The position numbers were made by a program, and so were the translations under genes. Shown here one piece after another: positions 16,339-22,216 of a stretch of DNA of 26,239 nucleotides; the stretch's first letter is position 1; each line of letters begins with the position of its first letter. This stretch comes from an uncultured Porphyromonadaceae bacterium (GTDB taxonomy: Bacteria; Bacteroidota; Bacteroidia; Bacteroidales; Muribaculaceae). The stretch lies in the NCBI GenBank assembly GCA_900555715.1, contig USMC01000034.1:1-26239 (forward strand), given 5' to 3'. Below the pieces are notes generated by a model. That model did no database searches and had not been told where the DNA came from. It saw only the letters and a program-made list of their open reading frames with translations.

Positions 16339-17828
16339 TTGTCGGGATTGGCGTCGCGGAAGAAGCGGTTGAAACGTATCTTGCCGTCGAAGAGACTCTT
16401 GGTGGGATCGAACGACGCAAGGACGAACATAGGCGTGCCTACGATATGATCTTCAGGCACGAAGCCCCAGAAGCGCGAGTCCTGCGAGTAGTCGCGGTTG
16501 TCGCCCATCATAAAGTAGTAGTCCATCGCGAAGGTGTACGTGTCTGCCGGCTTGCCGTCGATCATCACCTTTCCTGTCGCCTCGTCGAGGTAGGCGTCGG
16601 GATGGTGTTCGTAGTTGCGGATTACGCGGTTGTAGACCTTCCATGTGTCGGGATTGAGCGTTATGCTTTCGCCTTTCTTAGGAATGTAGAGTCCCTCGGC
16701 GCCGCCGTAGTTACTCAAGGTCCAGTTTTTGTCGTTGCCGTAGGGGAAGAGGTAGGGCGTGTCAGCCGGATTCTGGAAGAAATACTCCCGCAGGTCGTTG
16801 TATTTCACTGCGCCGAGCAGTTCGCCTTTGGCTTCCATGTCAGCTATCATGCCGGCAGTGAGCGGCGAACTGTAGACGGGCGACGTCGGGTGTGCGCCGG
16901 GAAGAAAGCTCAGCAGATTGGTGTGCGATATTGTGCCGGGCTGGAAATACTGTATGTCGGTGGCTGTGATGCCGAGTTCGTCGATGCGGTCTTCCGTCAG
17001 CGGTTTGTCGGTGGCGAAGATATAGCTGAACTGTACGTTCTCGGGGAAGGCACGAGCCTCACCGTTAATATATAAGGTATCGTTTGATATTCTGAGTCTC
17101 TGTCCCGGCAGACCGACGGCGCGCTTGACGAAGTTTGTACGGCGGTCGACGGGGCGGTAGATGATATCGCCGAAGACGCGTTTGTTGCTGTTCACCTCGT
17201 CCCAGCCGTATTTGCGGACGAGTTCCTGATAGTATTCGGGACTCTCTTCGAAGACGGTCGACACGGTGTCGCCGGCGGGGAAGTTGAACACAACGATGTC
17301 GCCTTCTTCGACGTCGCGCAGACCTTTGAGGCGCTTATATGACAGTTCGGGCTTGTCGGCGTAGCTTTTCATGCCGAAGAGCGAGTTGTGCACCAGCGGG
17401 AAATGTACGGGCGTCATGGGTACGCGCGGACCGTAGACGAATTTGTTCACAACAAGGTAGTCGCCGGTGAGAAGCGTCTTTTCCAGCGACGACGACGGTA
17501 TCTGATAGTTCTGCGCTATGAAGGGGAAGATGAAATATACAAGTATGAGTGCATATACGATGGCGTCGACCCAGCTCATCACCGTGCGGGTGAACGACGA
17601 CTTGCTCGTCTTCCACCACGTGAAGGGAATATATCCGGTTATGTATATGTCGAACAGCAGCAGGGCGAACACCAACAGCCACCACGACTGCATCCATGCC
17701 ACCCACGCCACAAATAGCGCCATAACGATGCCGAAGCGTACCCAGCGGGTTGCTTTAGTGTCTTTTATTCTTTTTCTGAAATCTTCCGTGAAAGATTTTT
17801 TACCTTTCGTATTGTCGTTTTCTGTCAT
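16335..17828 (-). CDS. lepB: Signal peptidase I LepB
   Basis: LepB removes signal peptides from secreted proteins at the outer face of the inner membrane with a Ser/Lys dyad. I choose ATG 17826-17828 (MTENDNTKGKKSFTEDF), 497 residues; ATG 17840 in frame is equally possible and adds four residues, while GTG 17849 is less likely. Two hydrophobic helices (about 30-65 and 85-105) anchor it. Seen: box B QNYQIPSSSLEKTL with the nucleophile Ser near 113; box D NFVKRAVGLPGQRL with the general-base Lys near 235; and box E YYFMMGDNRDYSQDSRFWGF near residue 460. About 200 residues separate boxes D and E, a large insertion usual for Bacteroidetes LepB (about 470-500 residues) versus 324 in E. coli. It is the first gene of a lepB-wbqC unit; the dapB gene I would expect upstream is not here. 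Confidence 0.95.
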   Translation of the reverse strand: MTENDNTKGKKSFTEDFRKRIKDTKATRWVRFGIVMALFVAWVAWMQSWWLLVFALLLFDIYITGYIPFTWWKTSKSSFTRTVMSWVDAIVYALILVYFIFPFIAQNYQIPSSSLEKTLLTGDYLVVNKFVYGPRVPMTPVHFPLVHNSLFGMKSYADKPELSYKRLKGLRDVEEGDIVVFNFPAGDTVSTVFEESPEYYQELVRKYGWDEVNSNKRVFGDIIYRPVDRRTNFVKRAVGLPGQRLRISNDTLYINGEARAFPENVQFSYIFATDKPLTEDRIDELGITATDIQYFQPGTISHTNLLSFLPGAHPTSPVYSSPLTAGMIADMEAKGELLGAVKYNDLREYFFQNPADTPYLFPYGNDKNWTLSNYGGAEGLYIPKKGESITLNPDTWKVYNRVIRNYEHHPDAYLDEATGKVMIDGKPADTYTFAMDYYFMMGDNRDYSQDSRFWGFVPEDHIVGTPMFVLASFDPTKSLFDGKIRFNRFFRDANPDK

Positions 17829-17842
17829 TTTCTCAAGCATTT

Positions 17843-17856
17843 GCGGCACTTGCCGC
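17843..17856 (-). repeat. Small inverted repeat at the lepB start
   Basis: GCGGCA-CT-TGCCGC is a perfect 6-bp inverted repeat with a 2-nt centre just upstream of the lepB ATG at 17840. It could be an operator or form a leader hairpin; there is no direct evidence for either. Confidence 0.35.
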
Positions 17857-17866
17857 GTTTGTTCCG

Positions 17867-17898
17867 CAAAGATAGAAAAAAATTATCCAATTAGCAAT
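17867..17898 (-). promoter_or_regulatory. Promoter of lepB
   Basis: On the minus strand ATTG (17898-17895), 20 nt, TATCTTTG (17874-17867): a perfect -7 and near -33 Bacteroidetes promoter. The -33 lies within the TAATTA-type repeat. The transcription start would be near 17861, giving a leader of 20-35 nt. Confidence 0.6.
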
Positions 17899-17920
17899 TA
17901 GGAATTAGTAATTAGGAATG
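17883..17920. repeat. TAATTA-type heptamer repeat (cluster B)
   Basis: Tandem words of the form AATTAGN (AATTAGC AATTAGG AATTAGT AATTAGG), in the opposite orientation to the CTAATTN run of cluster C. It sits between the ATPase stop and the lepB promoter. A short inverted repeat GCATT-ATG-AATGC follows at 17926-17938. Confidence 0.7.
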
Positions 17921-17939
17921 GAGAATGCATTATGAATGC

Positions 17940-19334
17940 TTAAGAATCCGGAAGTGATATATCAGAGAGCCTCCAGACGGCATAAAGTGGTAATATGCCG
18001 ATGCTACGACCGACCTGACGCCCTGTTTCATCAGTATCCGATACTTCCAGTAATCCGAAATTTTCCAACGAGCAGCGTATGCCGGTCGTAAGATTTTTCT
18101 TATTCATGAAGAACCGCAGACTCTTCATCTTTCCTGACGTACCGGCCTTCACCTCAATTGGCAGGCACTTTGCGTTCTTGGCTATGACATACTCCACTTC
18201 AGAGGTGGCGTTTCGTTCCAGATTCTCCCAGTAAAAGAGCTCATACTTACTCTGCGGACTGAAGGATTTCAAAAGTTCAAGTCCGACCGTCAGTTCTGCT
18301 ACAATTCCTTTGTTCACAAGTTCAGGAGCTTCTCCGGCAAGTATAAGTTTAGTCAGTTCTTTGTCGTCATCATAGTTCATTGCCAGCACCCGAAGCAGTA
18401 AACCTGTGTCGAGATAATCATATCTTGTGAACTTTGGATTGATCTGCGCACCTAATGGGAGACCGTTCGCGGCAGACATCTGCACCGGGATGATTATCCC
18501 GGCATCGCGGAGAAGCGTCAGGGCTTCTTTGACATCTTCTGTCTTATATCCCCCGTCCACTTTGCTGTAGACAAACTTTTTGCCTGACTGACGCACTACG
18601 GCTGACAATGTGTTGCGGAGCAACTGTGGATCAACTTTTTTTGCATATTTGGCAAAGTCATCATAATAACTTTGCTGGATGTCATTTTGCTCGTCTTGGC
18701 AGGCGGAATAATCCTTAGTCTCTACCCAGGCGGAAACACTGGCAGGCATACCTCCTACCATCAAAAACGACCGGAACTCCGAAACAAGACGTGAATGAAG
18801 ACTTTCTTCTAAAGGATGGCACCAGTCAGCGTTTGCAATTTCTTCTATCCACATGTCTTTGCTCTGTGCCATCAGGAACTCTTTGAACGACATCGGATAC
18901 ATAAATATGGATCTGATACGCCCCACTCCGTATGAAGGCATCTCATTCAATGTGAACTCTAAAAGTGATCCGGCAGCTACAACATGTAGGTCGGGATAAT
19001 TCTCTTTGAAAAACCACAGGCTCTTTAATGCTGCCGGACAATTCTGAATCTCGTCGATGAACAGAAGAGTTTCTCCAGGAATTACTTGTACATTATACAC
19101 TGCCCCAAGACGCTGGCTTAGCTCCCGCACGTCTGAGATTTCTTCAAAAACTCTGCATAAATCCTTGTCTTTCTCAAGGTTGATCTCAAGGTATTGTTTG
19201 AATGTCTCTCCCAGGTGTCTTATGGTCCTGGATTTGCCGACCTGTCTGGCTCCACGCACAAGAAGAGGCTTCCGACGGGGAGATTCCTTCCATTTCAGGA
19301 GTTCGGCATCTATGTTTCTTTTGAGATATGCCAT
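17940..19334 (-). CDS. AAA ATPase with DUF4143 domain
   Basis: A 464-residue cytosolic P-loop ATPase starting at ATG 19332-19334 (MAYLKRNIDAELLKWKESP). Seen: Walker A GARQVGKS at 28-35, Walker B ETLLFIDEIQN with Asp94/Glu95, a sensor-like VVAAGSLLEF near 125, the MYPMSFKEFL block, and C-terminal DUF4143 with FYWENLERNATSEVEYVIA and LPIEVKAGTSGKMKSL, a nuclease-like E-x-D/E-V-K pattern. This family is abundant and mobile in Bacteroidales; its biochemical role is not settled, with suggestions including antitoxin- or regulator-like functions. It looks lower in GC than its neighbours, is bracketed by TAATTA-type repeats, and lies where a conserved dapB-lepB order would be expected, so horizontal acquisition is likely. 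Three 33-bp-spaced repeats in its promoter region suggest tight regulation. Confidence 0.93.
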   Translation of the reverse strand: MAYLKRNIDAELLKWKESPRRKPLLVRGARQVGKSRTIRHLGETFKQYLEINLEKDKDLCRVFEEISDVRELSQRLGAVYNVQVIPGETLLFIDEIQNCPAALKSLWFFKENYPDLHVVAAGSLLEFTLNEMPSYGVGRIRSIFMYPMSFKEFLMAQSKDMWIEEIANADWCHPLEESLHSRLVSEFRSFLMVGGMPASVSAWVETKDYSACQDEQNDIQQSYYDDFAKYAKKVDPQLLRNTLSAVVRQSGKKFVYSKVDGGYKTEDVKEALTLLRDAGIIIPVQMSAANGLPLGAQINPKFTRYDYLDTGLLLRVLAMNYDDDKELTKLILAGEAPELVNKGIVAELTVGLELLKSFSPQSKYELFYWENLERNATSEVEYVIAKNAKCLPIEVKAGTSGKMKSLRFFMNKKNLTTGIRCSLENFGLLEVSDTDETGRQVGRSIGILPLYAVWRLSDISLPDS

Positions 19335-19357
19335 GGTATTTTGACTGTTTTGGAATG

Positions 19358-19389
19358 CAAAGATAGTCAATCTATTATAAAAATCCAAA
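19358..19389 (-). promoter_or_regulatory. Promoter of the AAA/DUF4143 ATPase gene
   Basis: On the minus strand TTTG (19389-19386), 20 nt, TATCTTTG (19365-19358) is a perfect Bacteroidetes promoter. The -33 TTTG is part of the first of three iteron-like repeats. The -7 box is identical to that of lepB. Confidence 0.7.
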
Positions 19390-19459
19390 GGAATAATCCT
19401 TAAAATTCGGATAAAATCCAAAGGAATAAATGGCTGATTTTGGAAAAAATCCAAAGGAA
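19381..19459. repeat. Three iteron-like direct repeats with 33-bp period
   Basis: The words AAATCCAAAGGAA occur at 19381, 19414 and 19447 with exact 33-bp steps, about three helical turns, so all lie on the same DNA face. Copies one and two continue with TAA. The copy nearest the ATPase gene contains its -33 box. This is the arrangement of a cooperative operator or iteron set; the binding protein is unknown. Confidence 0.75.
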
Positions 19460-19479
19460 AGACGCACAATGCACAATGT

Positions 19480-19592
19480 TTAATTAGGAATTAGTAATTA
19501 GCAATTTTGCGTTGCGCACTCATTCTGCATTCCTAATTACTAATTCCTAATTACTAATTGCTAATTACTAATTGCTAATTCCTAATTACTAA
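19480..19592. repeat. TAATTA-type heptamer array with inverted arms (cluster C)
   Basis: A left arm of AATTAGN words (19482-19505) and a right arm of at least eight tandem CTAATTN heptamers (from about 19533 to 19592) are inverted relative to one another, with TTGCGTTGCGCACTCATTC-like spacer between. The arms match almost perfectly over about 18 nt, so the region can form a long AT-rich hairpin. Confidence 0.8.
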
Positions 19593-19628
19593 TTCGCCCG
19601 TAGGGTGTTAATAATCATTAAATTACAC

Positions 19629-19639
19629 GGGGGGGGGGG
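19629..19639. repeat. Homopolymer tract G11
   Basis: Eleven consecutive G residues followed by ATTTTTT lie 20 bp upstream of the -33 box of the fimbrial promoter. Tracts of this length are slippage-prone, so the count may vary between cells. Confidence 0.8.
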
Positions 19640-19659
19640 ATTTTTTAGCCTAAAATTTT

Positions 19660-19690
19660 TTTGTAGTCATGGATTTTGTCGCTAATTTTG
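19660..19690 (+). promoter_or_regulatory. Promoter of fimbrial operon
   Basis: TTTG (19660-19663), 19 nt, TAATTTTG (19683-19690) is a perfect Bacteroidetes promoter. Transcription would begin near 19697, leaving a leader of about 285 nt before the DUF3575 gene. Confidence 0.7.
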
Positions 19691-19761
19691 TAGCTCAATG
19701 ATCCCCAGGCAAGCGTTGCGCAAGGACTTATTAAAACTAATCATTGTGTATAGGTAAAAGT

Positions 19762-19869
19762 ATGATTTCAAGAGATTGTTACAGAAGGAACCGGCATTGC
19801 TACCGCGATGTGTTGTGTTCGGAACATGAACGTTGCGGCTGCGGCTTTCTCTCAGACTATCTTACGTGA
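19762..19869 (+). CDS. Possible Cys-rich leader peptide (35 residues)
   Basis: An ATG at 19762 opens a 35-codon frame ending at TGA 19867-19869 (MISRDCYRRNRHCYRDV, then LCSEHERCGCGFLSDYLT). It has five Cys and many Arg/Tyr, and an AGGT lies 7-8 nt upstream of the ATG as a possible ribosome site. It sits wholly inside the leader of the fimbrial operon. It may be a regulatory leader peptide, a small secreted or metal-binding protein, or chance; I know of no matching family. Confidence 0.3.
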   Translation: MISRDCYRRNRHCYRDVLCSEHERCGCGFLSDYLT

Positions 19870-19949
19870 TTTCAGACAAAATACTCAGAATATAGACCAG
19901 GATTAAAACAAGAGCACTTTCCAGATGACACGACGGGAGTAAAGCCCCT

Positions 19950-19965
19950 GAGATTCGGAAATCTC
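19950..19965 (+). promoter_or_regulatory. Hairpin ahead of DUF3575 start
   Basis: GAGATT-CGGA-AATCTC forms a perfect 6-bp stem with a CGGA loop, ending 15 nt before the ATG at 19981. It could gate ribosome access, or simply mark the leader fold. Confidence 0.4.
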
Positions 19966-19980
19966 TCTCTGACCGATAAT

Positions 19981-20589
19981 ATGAAAACGATCAAAAGGCT
20001 ACTGATTGCGTTGCTGCTGACAGTCTCAGGCGTTCTTACAGGCATGGGACAGTTAGCTGTGAAAACCAATCTGCTCTACGATGCCACCACAACTCCCAAC
20101 ATAGGCGCCGAACTCGGCATAGGCAAGAAGTCTACTGTCAATCTTGTCTATGGTCTCAATCCGTGGACATTCCACTCCGACAGCAAGGGCGACCGCAAGG
20201 CTAAGCACTGGCTGCTTATGCCCGAGTACCGCTACTGGCCCTGCCAGAAGTTCGGCGGTCACTTCTTCGGCGTGCATCTTATGGGCGGTCAGTATAACGC
20301 CGGCCGTGTCGACCTGCCTCTTCCCGGCGGTTTCGTCTCCGGCGAGAACATACGCACCGGCGCACGCAACCACCGCTACGAAGGCGGATTCCTCGGAGGC
20401 GGTCTTACGTACGGATACCAGTGGATCATCAGCCGGCGTGTCAACATAGAGGCAGAGGTCGGCGTGGGATACAACCGCGTGTGGTACGACAAATATGCCT
20501 GCGGCGACTGCGGCGCCAAGATAGGCGACGGAGCAACGAACTACCTCGGTCTCACCAAGATAGGACTTTCAATATTATATCTTTTCTAA
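19981..20589 (+). CDS. DUF3575 fimbrial-locus outer-membrane protein
   Basis: A 202-residue exported protein with signal peptide MKTIKRLLIALLLTVSGVL ending near GMGQ. The mature part begins LAVKTNLLYDATTTPNIGAE and consists of alternating beta strands (KHWLLMPEYRYWPCQKFGGH, FFGVHLMGGQYNAG, VNIEAEVGVGYNRVWYDKY) ending in LYLF with a terminal Phe, as expected of a small outer-membrane beta barrel. From memory, DUF3575 proteins sit at the start of FimA/Mfa1-type fimbrial loci in Bacteroidales; their role in assembly or anchoring is not established. A CGDCG motif near residue 173 may form a disulfide. It is the first gene of the operon and is followed 11 nt later by the DUF3868 gene. Confidence 0.85.
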   Translation: MKTIKRLLIALLLTVSGVLTGMGQLAVKTNLLYDATTTPNIGAELGIGKKSTVNLVYGLNPWTFHSDSKGDRKAKHWLLMPEYRYWPCQKFGGHFFGVHLMGGQYNAGRVDLPLPGGFVSGENIRTGARNHRYEGGFLGGGLTYGYQWIISRRVNIEAEVGVGYNRVWYDKYACGDCGAKIGDGATNYLGLTKIGLSILYLF

Positions 20590-20600
20590 ACAGCGGAACT

Positions 20601-22049
20601 ATGACTATCAAATCCCTTCTTGCAGCAGCTCTCTTTGCAGCGGCAGTGCTCCCGGCATCGGCAGGCATAGGCACCGCCAACATCAATCACGGCCGTGTCA
20701 GCGGCAAGTTCGCTTTCAGCTGCGACCTTGTCCTCGACAGCCTCAGGCTCGGCAGCGACAAACAGATATACGTCACCCCGATAATAGAGAACGGCGACAG
20801 TGCCATCGTCATGCCTACTGTCCTCATCAACGGACGTAACATGCACTACGGCTACCTCCGCGGCACCATGCCGGCGTCGAAGAAATACGGCAGCATTGCC
20901 GAAGAGGTATGGCGCACCAACGGCAAGGCACAGTCGGTCCCCTACTCGGCGATAACCCCCTTCCGGCGCTGGATGCTCCGTAAGAACACCCGCATACGCA
21001 TCGTCGAAGACAGCTGCGGCTGCGGCGTATGGGCTGCCACGAAACAGCGGATAATACCCACCGACCTCAATCCGGTGCTCCATCTGGCGCTTATCACGCC
21101 GCCTGTCACCGAGTCGCCCGTCATACCTCACGAAGGACGTGCCCGCGTGCAGTTCGAGGTCGACAAGACTGTTCTCCACGACACTGTATATTATACCAAA
21201 CGTTCGCGCCAGCGCATCGACAACCGCGAGCAGCTCAAGATGATCGACGACACCGTGCGCTATGCCCTCACCGACCCCAATGTCGAGATATCGTCTGTCT
21301 CCGTCAAGGGTTACGCCTCGCCCGAGTCGCCTTACCTCCACAACCAGGACCTTGCTACGGGTCGTTCGCGCGCCCTCGCCGAATACCTCGCCGAGCGCTA
21401 CAAGCTTCCAAAGGAAGCCGCCCACTACGACGCCGTGCCGGAGAACTGGGAAGAGTTCCGCGAGCAGGTTCTCGCCGCCAAGGACATCACCGAGCAGCAG
21501 CGTGCCGACCTTCTTGAACTCATCGACCGCCCCGTCTACGGTCCGACCGACTACGACAAGAAGGAAGCCGAGCTCAAGACATCGCCCAAGTTCAAGAAAC
21601 TCTACTTCGGCAAGATTCTTCCCGACTGGTTCCCGCATCTGCGTGCCACCAAGTTCGTCATCAACACGCGCCTCAAACCGCTGCCCGACAAGGAACTTGC
21701 CAAGGTCATCAAGAAACATCCCGAGCAGCTCTCGCTCAATCAGATGTTCCGCGTGGCGCGTCTCTATCCGGAGGGCTCGCCCGACTTCAACCGCACTATC
21801 AACACCGCACTCAAATATTATCCCAAAGACCGCATCGCCAACCTCAACGCGGCAGTGGCAGCGTTCAAGCGCGGCGACAAGAAGTTAGCTGAAAGGCTCG
21901 CCAAGCGCTCCGGCAGCAGTCCGGAGGCCGAGAACCTAAGAGGCGTCATAGCAGCCGACCAGGGCGACTACGATGCAGCGCGCGAGCATTTCCTCGCCGC
22001 CGGCAAGCTCCCCGAAGCGGTGAAGAACCTCCAGCTCATCGGTGAGTAA
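20601..22049 (+). CDS. DUF3868 / OmpA-like fimbrial-locus protein with TPR-like tail
   Basis: A 482-residue exported protein; the start is ATG 20601 (MTIKSLLAAALFAAAVLPAS), since an upstream in-frame extension would overlap the DUF3575 gene. Domains: signal peptide 1-21; DUF3868-like beta region about 25-170, with an SCGCG cluster near 138-142; an OmpA-like region about 183-275 (VQFEVDKTVLHDT, VSVKGYASPESPYLHNQDLATGRSRALAEYL), which in other proteins binds peptidoglycan; and a C-terminal TPR-like stretch about 395-482 (LSLNQMFRVARLYPEGSPDF, AVAAFKRGDKKLAERLAK). It probably holds the fimbrial apparatus to the cell wall or assists assembly (inference from domains and position). Confidence 0.83.
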   Translation: MTIKSLLAAALFAAAVLPASAGIGTANINHGRVSGKFAFSCDLVLDSLRLGSDKQIYVTPIIENGDSAIVMPTVLINGRNMHYGYLRGTMPASKKYGSIAEEVWRTNGKAQSVPYSAITPFRRWMLRKNTRIRIVEDSCGCGVWAATKQRIIPTDLNPVLHLALITPPVTESPVIPHEGRARVQFEVDKTVLHDTVYYTKRSRQRIDNREQLKMIDDTVRYALTDPNVEISSVSVKGYASPESPYLHNQDLATGRSRALAEYLAERYKLPKEAAHYDAVPENWEEFREQVLAAKDITEQQRADLLELIDRPVYGPTDYDKKEAELKTSPKFKKLYFGKILPDWFPHLRATKFVINTRLKPLPDKELAKVIKKHPEQLSLNQMFRVARLYPEGSPDFNRTINTALKYYPKDRIANLNAAVAAFKRGDKKLAERLAKRSGSSPEAENLRGVIAADQGDYDAAREHFLAAGKLPEAVKNLQLIGE

Positions 22050-22100
22050 TTAGCAATTAGTAATTAGTAATCTTTTTCAATTAGCAATTAGGAATTAGCC
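22047..22100. repeat. TAATTA-type heptamer repeat (cluster D)
   Basis: The DUF3868 stop codon TAA is the first three bases of TAATTAGCAATTAGTAATTAG, followed after a short T-rich gap by TTAGCAATTAGGAATTAGCC. It has the same vocabulary as clusters A to C. Confidence 0.7.
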
Positions 22101-22146
22101 AATAGGTTAAGACCATTATATAGAAATACTCAATTAATTTTTCTGC

Positions 22147-22162
22147 CGGGCTGTCAGGCCCG
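22147..22162 (+). promoter_or_regulatory. Hairpin in the leader of the shaft fimbrillin gene
   Basis: CGGGC (22147-22151) and GCCCG (22158-22162) form a 5-bp GC stem with a 6-nt loop, 54 nt before the ATG. No U-tract follows, so it is more likely an mRNA-stability or processing element than a terminator. No TTTG/TAnnTTTG promoter was found in 22050-22216. Confidence 0.35.
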
Positions 22163-22216
22163 ACTGAAACCGGAACGAATGTACATTATAACAATTATTA
22201 ATCAATTATTTAAGCA

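Larger units (their letters stand above)
19335..19980. other. 646-nt gene-free region between ATPase and fimbrial locus
   Basis: From left to right it holds the ATPase promoter, the three 33-bp iterons, the heptamer array, an 11-G tract (19629-19639), the fimbrial promoter (19660-19690) and a leader of about 285 nt with a possible short Cys-rich reading frame and a hairpin near the start codon. No tRNA or longer gene is recognised. Confidence 0.7.

Noticed and set aside
19335..19469. Upstream extension of the ATPase gene (start at 19469)
   Set aside because: It would run through the promoter and the three iterons, producing a repeated PLDF peptide that has no family support; ATG 19334 fits the family.
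19480..19592. CRISPR array
   Set aside because: The repeat unit is only 7 bp and contiguous, with no unique spacers and no cas genes.
20421..20600. Upstream extension of the DUF3868 gene
   Set aside because: It overlaps the DUF3575 gene, and the true signal peptide starts at ATG 20601.
20586..21719. Minus-strand 377-codon frame opposite the DUF3868 gene
   Set aside because: Low-complexity Val/Gly/Arg-rich translation with no family signature; shadow of the plus-strand gene.
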